From Paracoccus homiensis (GTDB taxonomy: Bacteria > Pseudomonadota > Alphaproteobacteria > Rhodobacterales > Rhodobacteraceae), in contig NZ_FOHO01000014.1 of assembly GCF_900111675.1 (NCBI RefSeq), forward strand, positions 22,165 through 86,164: a stretch of 64,000 nucleotides of DNA. The letters run 5' to 3'. Of the stretch, positions 48,014-57,656 are shown piece after piece; the first letter of the stretch is position 1, and each line of letters opens with the position of its first letter. The position numbers were made by a program, and so were the translations under genes. Below the pieces are notes generated by a model. That model saw only the letters and a program-made list of their open reading frames with translations, was not told the DNA's origin and searched no databases.

Positions 48014-48949
48014 ATGGACAGTTTTGCCCCTTTCGACCTTTCGCAGCATCGCGTCTGCGTCATCATGAATCCGGGATCGGGGGATAAGGACCCCGATGCC
48101 TTTGACCGCCGGGTCGAGGATGCGTTGCGGCCTGTCGCCGCCCGGTTTCGCCTGCGCCGTCTGGGCCGGGGGGACGACATCGCGCAGGCGACCCGTGATG
48201 CGCTGGCCGAAGGCTATGACGTGATCGGGGCGGCGGGCGGCGACGGCACGCTGTCGGCGGTTGCGGGCGTTCTTGCGGGCAGCGATGCGATCATGGCGCT
48301 GCTGCCGGGCGGAACCTTCAACTATTTCGCCCGCGATCTGGGCGTGGGCGAGGATCTGGATGCTGCCCTGCGGACCCTGACCGATGCGCGTGTCGCGCGG
48401 ATCGATGTCGGGCAGATCAACGATCTGGTATTTCTGAACAATATCTCGCTTGGGGCCTATCCGCATATCCTGAAGACCCGCGAAAGCATCTATCGCCGTT
48501 GGGGCCGGTCGCGGATCGCGGCCTATTGGTCGGTGCTGGTGGCGCTGCGGCGTCTGCGCCGCCCGATGCATCTGACGGCCCATTTCGAAGGGCAGGATCG
48601 CGATTTCACCACCGCGTTGCTGTTCGCCGCGCGCAGCGCCTATCAGCTGGAATGTTTCGGGCTGGATGGGGCCAGGGCCGTGCGGCAGGGAAAATTCGCG
48701 GTGCTGATCGCCAAGGCAAGGCAGCCGCTGCCGCTGCTGCGTTCGGCCCTGCGGCTGGCTTTCGGGTTTTCGGCCAAGGACAGCGATTTCGACCTGATCG
48801 AGGCCGACAGCCTGACGATCACCACGCGCAAGCACCAACTGGTCGCGCATGACGGTGAAAAGACCGTCATGGACAGTCCGTTCCGGCTGCGCGTGCTGCG
48901 CGGCGGCTTGAAGGTCCTGCTGCCCGCGGCGCAGCAGGGGCGACAATGA
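48014..48949 (+). CDS. Diacylglycerol kinase-family lipid kinase
   Basis: 311 residues. The catalytic glycine-rich loop AAGGDGTLSAVAGVL and the nucleotide-binding VCVIMNPGSGDKDPDAF show a DAGK/YegS-type ATP-dependent kinase. LLPGGTFNYFARDLGVG is another hallmark. No transmembrane segments. It overlaps the metallophosphoesterase by four bases, so they form a pair. Substrate unknown. Confidence 0.88.
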   Translation: MDSFAPFDLSQHRVCVIMNPGSGDKDPDAFDRRVEDALRPVAARFRLRRLGRGDDIAQATRDALAEGYDVIGAAGGDGTLSAVAGVLAGSDAIMALLPGGTFNYFARDLGVGEDLDAALRTLTDARVARIDVGQINDLVFLNNISLGAYPHILKTRESIYRRWGRSRIAAYWSVLVALRRLRRPMHLTAHFEGQDRDFTTALLFAARSAYQLECFGLDGARAVRQGKFAVLIAKARQPLPLLRSALRLAFGFSAKDSDFDLIEADSLTITTRKHQLVAHDGEKTVMDSPFRLRVLRGGLKVLLPAAQQGRQ

Positions 48950-49737
48950 CGCGGATCGTGCATCTGTCCGACCTGCATTTCGGTTATCACCGGCAGGGAC
49001 TGGTGGGGCCGCTGCTGGATGTCGTGAACCGGGCGCAGGCCGATCTGGTGGTGGTGACCGGCGATCTGACCCACCGCGGACGCCCCGGCCAGTTCCGTCA
49101 GGCGCGCGACTTCCTGTCGCGCATCAATGCGCCCGTGATCTCGACCCCCGGCAATCACGATGTGCCACTGTATAATGTGCCGATCCGGTTTCTGACGCCC
49201 TGGACCGGGTATCGTCAGGCCATCGACAGCGAGCTGGCCCCGGTGCGGCAGGTGGGGCGGGTCCGCGTGCAGGCGGTCAACAGCGTCGATCCGTTTTCCT
49301 GGCAGAAGGGGGTGATCCGCGAAGGGCAGATCGGGCGGGTCATCGGCGGGCTGGATCCGCTGTCGATGAACATCGTCGCCCTGCATCATCCGTTGCAGCA
49401 ACTGCCGCAGGTCGACAAGGATCTGGCGCGACGTGCGCCGCAAGCCCTGCGCCGGTTCGAGGATGCGGGCGCACAGATCGTTCTGTCGGGCCATCTGCAT
49501 CTGTGGGCGGTGCAGGATCTGTTGACGATGGGGCATCCCGGCATTTTGCAGATACAGGCGGGGACCGCGCTGTGCGCGCGCCCGACGGATTTGCAGAACG
49601 AAGTGTCGGTGTTGCAGGTCGCGGGCGATGACTTGCTGATCGAGCGTCATATTTGCCCGATGCCGGAACTGCGCTTTCAGGCGCCGCAGATATTGCGCTT
49701 CACCCGCACGGGCGGGCGGTGGCAGCAGATGGGTTAG
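48946..49737 (+). CDS. Metallophosphoesterase
   Basis: 263 residues with all calcineurin-like motifs: DLHFGYH, GDLTHRG, GNHDVPLYN, LHHPL and GHLHLW. It hydrolyses a phosphoester of unknown nature. The overlap with the lipid kinase suggests a linked signalling-lipid task. Its stop overlaps the modC stop tail to tail, with no terminator between. Confidence 0.9.
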   Translation: MTRIVHLSDLHFGYHRQGLVGPLLDVVNRAQADLVVVTGDLTHRGRPGQFRQARDFLSRINAPVISTPGNHDVPLYNVPIRFLTPWTGYRQAIDSELAPVRQVGRVRVQAVNSVDPFSWQKGVIREGQIGRVIGGLDPLSMNIVALHHPLQQLPQVDKDLARRAPQALRRFEDAGAQIVLSGHLHLWAVQDLLTMGHPGILQIQAGTALCARPTDLQNEVSVLQVAGDDLLIERHICPMPELRFQAPQILRFTRTGGRWQQMG

Positions 49738-50816
49738 CCTGCCCCGCCGATATTGGCGGCCGTGACCGACACGGCCTTCAGGATCGCGTGAACCTGCAAT
49801 CCCGGCCGCAGCGCCAATGCCGCAGCCGAGCGTGCCGTGACCCGCGCCAGCAGTCCTTGGCCGCCAGTGTCCAGTTGCACCAGAACCCCATCCTGATCCT
49901 CGTGCAGTTCCACGATCCGGGCCGGCAGCACGTTCAGCGCCGATATCCCCTGTGGCGGTGTCAGCGACAGCATCACGTCATGCGCCATGATCCGCAGGCG
50001 CATCGTCCTGCCCGTTTCCGCCGCGACGCGGGGCACCCAGATCGGCCCCGTCGCGCAATCCAGCCGCGATAGCCCATCGGCATCCTGCGCGCTGAGCCGC
50101 GCGGTCAGGATCGCCCCCATCTGCCGCGATCCCAGCAGCGGCGCGTGTCGGGGATCGCACAGGATCTCGCCCGCCGGTCCCGCCGCCGCGACGCGCCCGT
50201 TGTCGATCAGCACGATGGTGGTGGCCAGACGCGCGACCTCGGGCAGGGCGTGGCTGACATACAGGATCGGCAAGCCGATCTGATCGCGCAGCCGCTCCAG
50301 ATAGGGCATGATCTCGTCCTTGCGGGCCTGGTCCAGCGCGGCCAGCGGTTCATCCATCACCAGAAGGCGCGGGTTCGACAGGATTGCCCTGCCAATCGCG
50401 ACGCGGCTTTTTTCGCCCCCGGACAGGGCGGCGGGGCGGCGGTGCAGAAGATGTTCGATCCCCAGCATCTGGATGATCTGCCGGGGCGGGGGACCGGATC
50501 GGCGCGACAGCCTGCGCCCGTACAGCAGGTTCGCGCGGACATTCAGATGCGGAAACAGCCGGGCCTCTTGAAAGACATAGCCGATGCCGCGTCGATGCGG
50601 CGGCAGGTTCACGCCCGTTTCACTGTCAATCAGCGTGGTGCCATCGACGCTGATCCGCGCGTGATCGGGGCGCATCAGCCCGGCGATGGTACTGACCACG
50701 GTGGTCTTGCCCGCCCCCGACTTACCGAACAGCGCGGTCACCCCCGCCGGGGCCTGAAACCGGGCGTCCAGTTCGAAATCCGGCAGCCGGTGGCGGATCG
50801 CGACGTCCAGCATCAT
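49734..50816 (-). CDS. modC: Molybdate ABC transporter ATP-binding protein
   Basis: 360 residues. Walker A GKSGAGKTT, signature LSGGEKSRVAIGRA, Walker B LLVMDEPLAALD. The C-terminal TOBE/Mop-like domain (about 290-360) binds molybdate. The start at 50816 overlaps modB (ATGA). ATP-driven molybdate uptake feeds the nearby formate dehydrogenase, which requires molybdenum. Confidence 0.93.
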   Translation of the reverse strand: MMLDVAIRHRLPDFELDARFQAPAGVTALFGKSGAGKTTVVSTIAGLMRPDHARISVDGTTLIDSETGVNLPPHRRGIGYVFQEARLFPHLNVRANLLYGRRLSRRSGPPPRQIIQMLGIEHLLHRRPAALSGGEKSRVAIGRAILSNPRLLVMDEPLAALDQARKDEIMPYLERLRDQIGLPILYVSHALPEVARLATTIVLIDNGRVAAAGPAGEILCDPRHAPLLGSRQMGAILTARLSAQDADGLSRLDCATGPIWVPRVAAETGRTMRLRIMAHDVMLSLTPPQGISALNVLPARIVELHEDQDGVLVQLDTGGQGLLARVTARSAAALALRPGLQVHAILKAVSVTAANIGGAG

Positions 50817-51505
50817 GCCCCCGCCACGCGCCGCGCGATCGCCCGCGACAGCCATTCCGACAGGATCAGCGCACCCATCGCGACGGCGACAGCAATCAGC
50901 ACCAGCCGCGCGGCCTGCGGCTCGGCCCCCGGAACCTGCAGGAAGGCATAGATGGCCGAGGGCAGGGTCTGGGTCTGGCCGGGGATGTTCGAAACGAAGG
51001 TGATGGTAGCGCCGAACTCGCCCATGGCCTTGGCAAAGGCCAGTACCATGCCCGCAAGGATGCCCGGCAGGATCAGCGGCAGGGTCACGGTCAGAAACAC
51101 CCGCAGACGCGGCGCACCAAGCGTGGCGGCGGCCTGTTCCAGTTTCGGGTCCACGGCCTCGATCGACAGGCGGATCGCGCGCACCATCAGCGGAAAGCAC
51201 ATGATCGCGGCGGCCAGCGCCGCGCCGGTCCAGCGAAAGGCGAAAACGAGGCCTAACTGTTCCAGAAAGGCGCCGACCGGCCCCTGCGTGCCGAATGCCA
51301 GCAACAGCAGATAGCCGGTGACGACCGGTGGCAGGACCAGCGGCAGATGCACCAGCCCGTTCAACAGCCCATGTCCGGGAAACCGCCAGCGGGCCAGCGC
51401 ATAGGCCGTCAGGATGCCAAGGGGCAGGCTGGCCAGCATCGCCACGGCCGATACTTTCAGCGACAGGATCACCGCCTGCCAGGCCGCTGGATCAAGTCCC
51501 CACAT
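50813..51505 (-). CDS. modB: Molybdate ABC transporter permease
   Basis: 230 residues, five or six transmembrane helices. The EAA-type loop is QAAATLGAPRLRVFLTVTLP followed by LILPG. Part of modABC. The gap to modA is 3 bp. Confidence 0.93.
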   Translation of the reverse strand: MWGLDPAAWQAVILSLKVSAVAMLASLPLGILTAYALARWRFPGHGLLNGLVHLPLVLPPVVTGYLLLLAFGTQGPVGAFLEQLGLVFAFRWTGAALAAAIMCFPLMVRAIRLSIEAVDPKLEQAAATLGAPRLRVFLTVTLPLILPGILAGMVLAFAKAMGEFGATITFVSNIPGQTQTLPSAIYAFLQVPGAEPQAARLVLIAVAVAMGALILSEWLSRAIARRVAGA

Positions 51506-51508
51506 CGC

Positions 51509-52258
51509 CTAGTCCAGCGGAACGAAACCCGCAGCCGCAAACCTGCCGCGGGCATCGTCCTGAAACAGCGCCTCATAGAAGGCGCGATCCGCGGGTGCCG
51601 CGTCGGACATCAGCGCGACGGGATAGGTGATCGGCGGATGGCTTTTTGCGGGAAACCGGGCGGCGATGCTGACAGCGGGTTCGGCTGCCGCATCGGTTGC
51701 GTAGACGATGCCATAGGGCGCAGCGCCGGTCGCCACCAATGCCAGCGCGGCGCGGACATTGTCGGCCTGTGCGACATGCGGCGCCAGTTCGTCCCAAAGA
51801 CCCAGATGTTCCAGCGCGGTCTTGCCATATTGTCCGGCGGGCACGGCCTCAACCAGGCCCATCGCCAGCTTGCCCCCGTCCAGCCGCGCCAACAGATCGG
51901 TCTGCCCCAGCGGCACCGATGCATCCTGCTGGTGGGCGATCAGCACCAGTGTGTTGCCCAGCAGGTCGCGGCGGCTGTCAGGCGCGATGCGGCCCGCGTC
52001 CTCTACCTGATCCATCCATTCCGGATTGGCGGATATGAACAGGCCCGCCGGCGCACCGGCCATGATCTGACGCGCCAGCTGGCCCGACCCGGCATAGGAT
52101 ATCGTGACGCGATCGCCGCTTTGCCGGCTGTAATCCGCGGCGATCCGGTCCAGCGCCGTTCGCAGCGAGGCCGCGGCAAAGACCAGAACGTCATCGGCCA
52201 GTGCGGGGGCCGGGCCAAGGGCCAGGGTCGCCGCAAGCAGGCGGGCAAGAAGGCGCAT
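51509..52258 (-). CDS. modA: Molybdate ABC transporter substrate-binding protein
   Basis: About 249 residues, periplasmic. Signal peptide MRLLARLLAATLALGPAPAL ending in A, mature start DDVLVFAAASLRTALDRIA, then SYAGSGQLARQIMAGAPAGL. I used ATG 52258 with GGGGAA upstream. The frame extends upstream to 52315 but that part is not signal-like. First gene of modABC. Confidence 0.93.
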   Translation of the reverse strand: MRLLARLLAATLALGPAPALADDVLVFAAASLRTALDRIAADYSRQSGDRVTISYAGSGQLARQIMAGAPAGLFISANPEWMDQVEDAGRIAPDSRRDLLGNTLVLIAHQQDASVPLGQTDLLARLDGGKLAMGLVEAVPAGQYGKTALEHLGLWDELAPHVAQADNVRAALALVATGAAPYGIVYATDAAAEPAVSIAARFPAKSHPPITYPVALMSDAAPADRAFYEALFQDDARGRFAAAGFVPLD

Positions 52259-52546
52259 GGATGTTCCCCGTCGCAGAAATCGCCCCATATCAGCCCTTCG
52301 GCGCGCCAGGTTCAAGCGTTATTTCCGTTCGGACATATCGGAGCGGGCTTTCACTTTCTCGTTGAGTTTCGCCCCGCACGGGCTTATATCGGCCCCAGTC
52401 AATCGGGCGACATGGCCATAACAGGCCGCTTTTGAAACGGGTCGGGCATCTTGCCACGACCTTTTGTCGTTCCAGAAGGGCACCATACAGACCGGCGGAG
52501 CCAACCGTCAGGCCAGTCAAACAGACGTAAAGGAAACTGAACATAC
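52259..52546. other. Divergent region between modA and rpsA
   Basis: 288 bp. Holds an imperfect dyad CGTTAT-N12-ATATCG (52317-52340) about 60 bp before modA, a small stem ACGAC-cttttg-type loop-GTCGT (52456-52470) in the rpsA leader, and the rpsA Shine-Dalgarno AAAGGAAA (52528-52535). No gene is visible. Confidence 0.4.
52317..52340. promoter_or_regulatory. Possible ModE-like operator upstream of modA
   Basis: CGTTAT and ATATCG form an imperfect dyad with a 12-bp centre in the modA upstream region. The known ModE boxes carry CG-TATA half sites, so the match is suggestive only. Confidence 0.2.
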
Positions 52547-54223
52547 ATGTGCGCTAAAGCGACCATGGAGGAATTCGAGGCCCTCCTGAATGAAAGCCTC
52601 GACATTGACACGCCCAACGAAGGCAGCGTTGTCAAAGGCCGTGTGATCGCCATCGAGGCAGGTCAGGCCATCATCGACGTCGGCTACAAGATGGAAGGCC
52701 GCGTCGATCTGAAAGAATTCGCAAATCCCGGTGAAGACGCCCAGCTGGCCGTCGGCGACGAAGTCGAGGTCTATCTGGACCGCGTCGAGAACGCCCGCGG
52801 CGAAGCCAGCATCTCGCGCGAGAAAGCCCGCCGCGAAGAAGCCTGGGATCGCCTGGAAAAAGCCTATGCCGATGAAGAGCGCGTCGAAGGCGCCATCTTC
52901 GGCCGCGTCAAAGGCGGCTTCACCGTCGATCTGGGCGGCGCTGTTGCGTTCCTGCCCGGTTCGCAGGTTGACGTGCGCCCCGTGCGCGACGCCGGCCCGC
53001 TGATGGGTCTGAAGCAGCCGTTCCAGATCCTGAAAATGGACCGCCGCCGTGGCAACATCGTTGTCTCGCGCCGCGCCATCCTGGAAGAAAGCCGCGCCGA
53101 ACAGCGCGCCGAGGTCATCGCCAACCTGTCGGAAGGCCAGACCGTCAAGGGCGTCGTCAAGAACATCACCGAATACGGCGCCTTCGTCGATCTGGGCGGT
53201 GTTGACGGCCTGCTGCACGTCACCGACATGGCATGGCGTCGCGTGAACCACCCGTCCGAGATCCTGTCGATCGGCGAGACGGTCGAGGTTCAGGTCATCA
53301 AGATCAACAAGGACAGCCACCGCATCAGCCTGGGCATGAAGCAGCTTCAGGCCGATCCGTGGGATACCGTCGCATCGAAATTCCCGATCGGTTCGGTCCA
53401 TCAGGGCCGCGTCACGAACATCACCGATTACGGTGCGTTCGTCGAACTGGAAGCCGGTGTCGAAGGTCTGGTCCACGTTTCGGAAATGAGCTGGACCAAG
53501 AAGAACGTCCATCCGGGCAAGATCGTGTCCACCTCGCAAGAGGTTGAGGTCATGGTCCTGGAAATCGACGAATCCAAGCGCCGCGTGTCGCTGGGTCTGA
53601 AGCAGACCATGCGCAACCCGTGGGAAGTCTTTGCCGAAACCCACCCGTCGGGCACCGTCATCGAAGGCGAAGTCAAGAACATCACCGAATTCGGTCTGTT
53701 CGTCGGCCTCGAAGGCGATATCGACGGCATGGTCCATCTGTCGGACATCAGCTGGGACACCCGCGGCGAAGACGCGATCCAGGACTTCCGCAAGGGTGAC
53801 GTCGTCAAGGCCGTCGTTCAGGACGTGGATGTCGAGAAAGAGCGTATCTCGCTGTCGATCAAGGCCCTGGAAAACGAGCACATGGCCGAAGCCGTTGACG
53901 GCGTGAAGCGTGGCTCGGTCGTGACCGTCGAAGTCACCGCCATCGAGGACGGCGGCGTCGAGGTGGAATATAACGGCGTCAAGTCGTTCATCCGCCGTTC
54001 GGATCTGGCCCGCGACCGTCAGGACCAGCGCCCCGAGCGTTTCCAGGTCGGCGACAAGGTCGATGCGCGCGTCACCAATATCGACACCAAGACCCGCCGT
54101 CTGGGCCTGTCGATCAAGGCACGCGAGATCGCCGAAGAAAAAGACGCCATCGAACAGTATGGCAGCTCGGATTCGGGCGCGTCGCTGGGTGACATCCTGG
54201 GTGCCGCTCTGAACCGCAACTAA
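52547..54223 (+). CDS. rpsA: 30S ribosomal protein S1
   Basis: 558 residues with six S1-type OB domains, consistent with normal bacterial S1. MEEFEALLNESLDID opens the first, and EYGAFVDLGGVDGLLHVTDM and DYGAFVELEAGVEGLVHVSE are typical of domains 3 and 4. It binds mRNA leaders to the 30S. Start ATG 52547 has AAAGGAAA upstream at a long spacing; ATG 52565 is an internal alternative. Followed by a strong terminator. Confidence 0.97.
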   Translation: MCAKATMEEFEALLNESLDIDTPNEGSVVKGRVIAIEAGQAIIDVGYKMEGRVDLKEFANPGEDAQLAVGDEVEVYLDRVENARGEASISREKARREEAWDRLEKAYADEERVEGAIFGRVKGGFTVDLGGAVAFLPGSQVDVRPVRDAGPLMGLKQPFQILKMDRRRGNIVVSRRAILEESRAEQRAEVIANLSEGQTVKGVVKNITEYGAFVDLGGVDGLLHVTDMAWRRVNHPSEILSIGETVEVQVIKINKDSHRISLGMKQLQADPWDTVASKFPIGSVHQGRVTNITDYGAFVELEAGVEGLVHVSEMSWTKKNVHPGKIVSTSQEVEVMVLEIDESKRRVSLGLKQTMRNPWEVFAETHPSGTVIEGEVKNITEFGLFVGLEGDIDGMVHLSDISWDTRGEDAIQDFRKGDVVKAVVQDVDVEKERISLSIKALENEHMAEAVDGVKRGSVVTVEVTAIEDGGVEVEYNGVKSFIRRSDLARDRQDQRPERFQVGDKVDARVTNIDTKTRRLGLSIKAREIAEEKDAIEQYGSSDSGASLGDILGAALNRN

Positions 54224-54246
54224 GTCGATCGACTTGGTCCGAATAC

Positions 54247-54282
54247 GGCCCTGTCCCCGCCAGATCGGGGGCAGGGCCTTTT
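54247..54282 (+). terminator. Rho-independent terminator of rpsA
   Basis: Twelve-bp stem GGCCCTGTCCCC/GGGGGCAGGGCC (one G-U) with 8-nt loop and TTTT, 24 nt after the rpsA stop. Confidence 0.9.
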
Positions 54283-54455
54283 CACATGCGGCTGCCACCA
54301 GATTGCGCAGCGCCCGCAACCAAGGGCTGAGTCGCGCGGCAGAAGGCTTGCGCGATGGCCTTAAAGCTGGCATCCCTATGAAACCAAAACGTTGTTTCTG
54401 CGTTGCCGTTCAAATCCGACGCGGCACGACATGAAGCACTCACAGGGGAGAGGCG

Positions 54456-54740
54456 ATGATCCGGTCCGAACTGATTCATCTGATCGCGGAAGAGAACCCT
54501 CACCTGTTCCGACGCGATGTCGAGCGTATCGTGAACACGGTTTTCGAAGAGATCATTGATGCCATGGCCCGGGGCGACCGGGTCGAGCTGCGCGGTTTCG
54601 GCGCATTTTCCGTCAAGAAACGTGACGCGCGCACCGGACGAAATCCGCGTACCGGTGAATCGGTCGATGTCGATGAAAAGCACGTCCCCTTCTTCAAGAC
54701 CGGGAAACTGCTGCGCGACCGGTTGAACGGCAACGCCTGA
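54456..54740 (+). CDS. ihfB: Integration host factor subunit beta
   Basis: 94-residue HU/IHF-family DNA-bending protein: [37 protein letters not shown] and NPRTGE, with the DNA-intercalating Pro in the arm. Partner IhfA is elsewhere. Between rpsA and a LapA-domain gene, as often seen in alphaproteobacteria. Start has AGGGGAGAGG upstream. Confidence 0.95.
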   Translation: MIRSELIHLIAEENPHLFRRDVERIVNTVFEEIIDAMARGDRVELRGFGAFSVKKRDARTGRNPRTGESVDVDEKHVPFFKTGKLLRDRLNGNA

Positions 54741-54804
54741 TCGCCTTACAAGGGTCGAAACGCGCCGCTTGCGGCGCGGCGTCGTGTCAGCAAGGGGATA
54801 CCGG

Positions 54805-55209
54805 ATGCGCTTTATTCGAATGGTTTTTGTGGTGGCTCTGGCGCTGATCCTGATCGGTATCGCATTGGCCAATCGGCAATCCGTGACGCTCAGCCTGTTT
54901 CCTGCCGATGCAGGCGCCTTCATTGGCGGCCGCTGGTCGGTAGAACTGCCGCTGTTCCTGGTGATTTTCCTTGCGGTCGCGTTCGGCATGCTGGCTGGTC
55001 TGATCTGGGAATACCTTCGTGAAGCGCAGTACCGCCGCGAGGCGCGCAGCCATCGCGCTCAGGCCGCCAAGCTGGAAGGCGAGGTCGGCCAATTGCGTCG
55101 TCAGCACGCCAATCCGCGCGACGAGGTTCTGGCCATCGTGGACGCACCCAAGGGAAAGCCCGCGGGCGCGACCCCGGTCGCCGGCACCTCGCTGCCCGTC
55201 ACACGCTGA
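54805..55209 (+). CDS. LapA domain-containing membrane protein (DUF1049)
   Basis: 134 residues, two N-terminal transmembrane helices (MVFVVALALILIGIALANRQ and LFLVIFLAVAFGMLAGLIWE) and a cytoplasmic coiled-coil tail. It resembles LapA/YciS-type proteins linked to lipopolysaccharide regulation. ATG 54805 has AAGGGGA upstream. Follows ihfB and precedes trpF by 5 bp. Confidence 0.83.
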   Translation: MRFIRMVFVVALALILIGIALANRQSVTLSLFPADAGAFIGGRWSVELPLFLVIFLAVAFGMLAGLIWEYLREAQYRREARSHRAQAAKLEGEVGQLRRQHANPRDEVLAIVDAPKGKPAGATPVAGTSLPVTR

Positions 55210-55214
55210 TCTCG

Positions 55215-55847
55215 ATGGCACAGGTCAAGATCTGCGGGCTGAAAACGCCGCAGGATATCGCCGCAGCGGTCGGGGCGGGCGCACAATATACCGGCTTCGT
55301 ATTCTTCCCAAAATCGCCGCGTGCCGTCAGCGTGGATCAGGCCCGCGATCTGGCGGGCCATGTGCCAACCGGGGTGATGCGCGTGGGGTTGTTCGTCGAC
55401 CCGGATGACGCGCTTCTGGATCAAACGCTCGCGACCGTCCCACTGGACATGATTCAGCTGCATGGCAAGGAAACGCCGGACCGTGTGGCGCAGGTAAAGA
55501 CGCGTTTCGGGCTGCCGGTCATGAAGGCGATGGGCATTGCCAGTTCCGCCGATCTGGATCAGATCTGGGATTACGGTCTGACGGCGGATATGCTTCTGGT
55601 TGATGCCAAGCCGCCACGCGACGCCGAACTGCCCGGCGGAAACGGCCTTGCCTTCGACTGGCGCCTACTGGTCGGCCGCCGCTTTCTCAAGCCTTGGCTT
55701 CTGGCCGGCGGCCTCAACCCCGACAACGTGGCTCAGGCCATTCGCCTGACCGGCGCACCGGGCGTCGATGTCAGCTCGGGCGTCGAATCGGCCCCTGGGA
55801 CCAAGGATCCCGATCTCATCCGCGCCTTCGTCCGGGCCGCGGCATGA
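55215..55847 (+). CDS. trpF: Phosphoribosylanthranilate isomerase
   Basis: 210 residues, TIM barrel of the tryptophan pathway. KICGLKTPQDIAAAVGAGAQ, FFPKSPRAV, LHGKETPDRVAQVK and LAGGLNPDNVAQAI are the diagnostic motifs. Cysteine in the N-terminal KICG motif is the catalytic residue of the family. A GNAT gene overlaps its stop, and trpB follows shortly. Confidence 0.96.
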   Translation: MAQVKICGLKTPQDIAAAVGAGAQYTGFVFFPKSPRAVSVDQARDLAGHVPTGVMRVGLFVDPDDALLDQTLATVPLDMIQLHGKETPDRVAQVKTRFGLPVMKAMGIASSADLDQIWDYGLTADMLLVDAKPPRDAELPGGNGLAFDWRLLVGRRFLKPWLLAGGLNPDNVAQAIRLTGAPGVDVSSGVESAPGTKDPDLIRAFVRAAA

Positions 55848-56290
55848 CCCTGCGGTTCCGCGCCGCCACTCGCGCCGATATCGCCGCGGTCGTCGCGCTT
55901 CTGGCCGATGACATGCTGGGCGCCGGTCGCGAAACCGGCACAGCCGATCACTATCTCGCGGCCTTTGACGCCATGCAGCAGGAAGGCAACAATCACCTGA
56001 TCGTGGCGGAACAGGACGGAGACATTATCGGCTGCTACCAGATCTCCTTTATCGCGGGGCTGTCGTTGTCAGGTGCACGCCGTGCCCAGATCGAGGGGGT
56101 GCGCGTCCATGGCGACCATCGCGGCCAAGGGATCGGCGAGGCGCTGATCCGCGATGCCGAAGCCCGTGCCCGCGATCATGGGTGCACGCTGATGCAGTTC
56201 ACCACCAACAAAAGCCGCGGCGACGCGCATCGTTTCTATAACCGCTTGGGCTTCACCCCCAGCCATATCGGCTATAAGAAGCCCCTCTAG
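55844..56290 (+). CDS. GNAT family N-acetyltransferase
   Basis: 148 residues. [20 protein letters not shown] at the start and the acetyl-CoA loop [20 protein letters not shown], ending in [20 protein letters not shown]. It overlaps the trpF stop by four bases (ATGA), so it is translated with the trp genes although its role in tryptophan synthesis is not expected. Substrate unknown. Confidence 0.88.
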   Translation: MTLRFRAATRADIAAVVALLADDMLGAGRETGTADHYLAAFDAMQQEGNNHLIVAEQDGDIIGCYQISFIAGLSLSGARRAQIEGVRVHGDHRGQGIGEALIRDAEARARDHGCTLMQFTTNKSRGDAHRFYNRLGFTPSHIGYKKPL

Positions 56291-56337
56291 GCTTCTTCTT
56301 TGTCCTAAATACCCATTCCAACCGTGAAGGCGAAACC

Positions 56338-57564
56338 ATGGCCGATGATCTGGTGAACAGCTTCCGCAACGGCCCCGACGAACAGGGTCGGTTCGGCATC
56401 TATGGCGGGCGCTTTGTCAGCGAAACCCTGATGCCCCTGATCCTGGATCTTCAGGCGGAATACGAAAAGGCCAAGACCGATCCCGGATTCTGGGCCGAGA
56501 TGGACGATCTGTGGAAACATTATGTCGGCCGTCCCAGCGCGCTTTATTCGGCCGAGCGTCTGACCGAACATCTTGGGGGCGCCAAGATCTATCTCAAGCG
56601 CGATGAGCTGAATCACACCGGCAGCCACAAGATCAACAATGTGCTGGGGCAGATCCTGCTGGCCCGGCGCATGGGCAAGTCGCGCATCATCGCCGAGACC
56701 GGCGCAGGTCAGCACGGCGTGGCGACGGCCACGGTTTGTGCGCGTTTCGGCCTGAAATGCGTGGTCTATATGGGGGCCCATGACGTCGAAAGACAGGCCC
56801 CGAACGTGTTCCGCATGCGCCTGCTGGGTGCCGAGGTGGTGCCCGTGACCAGCGGTCGCGGCACGCTGAAGGACGCGATGAACGATGCGCTGCGCGACTG
56901 GGTGACCAATGTCCGCGACACGTTCTACTGCATCGGGACGGTGGCCGGTCCGCATCCCTATCCCGCCATGGTGCGCGATTTCCAATCGATCATCGGTCGC
57001 GAAACCCGCGAACAACTGCTGGAACGCGAAGGCCGTCTGCCCGATACGATCATCGCCGCGATCGGCGGTGGCTCGAACGCGATGGGCCTGTTCCACCCGT
57101 TCTTGGACGATCCATCAGTGCGCATCATCGGGGTCGAGGCCGGCGGCAAGGGCGTCGATGACCGGATGGAGCATTGCGCAAGCCTGTCGGGTGGTCGCGC
57201 GGGCGTTCTGCATGGCAACCGCACCTATCTGTTGCAGGATCAGGACGGCCAGATCCTGGAAGGCCACTCGATCAGCGCGGGTCTGGACTATCCGGGGATC
57301 GGGCCTGAACACGCCTGGCTGAAGGATCAGGGCCGCGCCGAATATGTCAGCATCACCGACAGCGAGGCGCTGGCGGCCTTCACGCTGTGCTGTCAGACCG
57401 AAGGCATCATCCCGGCGCTGGAACCGTCGCATGCGCTGGCCCATGTCGCCAAGATCGCGCCTGAACTGCCCAAGGACCACATCATCGTGATGAACATGTG
57501 CGGGCGGGGCGACAAGGATATCTTTACCGTCGCCAAACATCTGGGCTTTGATATCCAGACCTGA
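56338..57564 (+). CDS. trpB: Tryptophan synthase beta chain
   Basis: 408 residues. Joins indole and serine with PLP. The PLP lysine is Lys98 in HTGSHKINN, the GGGSN phosphate loop is in [11 protein letters not shown], and [16 protein letters not shown] is also conserved. trpA is not in the window. Followed by a strong terminator. Confidence 0.97.
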   Translation: MADDLVNSFRNGPDEQGRFGIYGGRFVSETLMPLILDLQAEYEKAKTDPGFWAEMDDLWKHYVGRPSALYSAERLTEHLGGAKIYLKRDELNHTGSHKINNVLGQILLARRMGKSRIIAETGAGQHGVATATVCARFGLKCVVYMGAHDVERQAPNVFRMRLLGAEVVPVTSGRGTLKDAMNDALRDWVTNVRDTFYCIGTVAGPHPYPAMVRDFQSIIGRETREQLLEREGRLPDTIIAAIGGGSNAMGLFHPFLDDPSVRIIGVEAGGKGVDDRMEHCASLSGGRAGVLHGNRTYLLQDQDGQILEGHSISAGLDYPGIGPEHAWLKDQGRAEYVSITDSEALAAFTLCCQTEGIIPALEPSHALAHVAKIAPELPKDHIIVMNMCGRGDKDIFTVAKHLGFDIQT

Positions 57565-57587
57565 AAAGGGGCGAAATCCCGCTGATC

Positions 57588-57625
57588 GGGCCGCGCGGTG
57601 AAACCAGCCGCGCGGCCCGTTTGTT
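57588..57625 (+). terminator. Rho-independent terminator of trpB
   Basis: Eleven-bp perfect stem GGGCCGCGCGG/CCGCGCGGCCC with 9-nt loop then GTTTGTT. Confidence 0.85.
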
Positions 57626-57656
57626 ATGTCGCCAGATCCAATTCTGGAGATATGAA

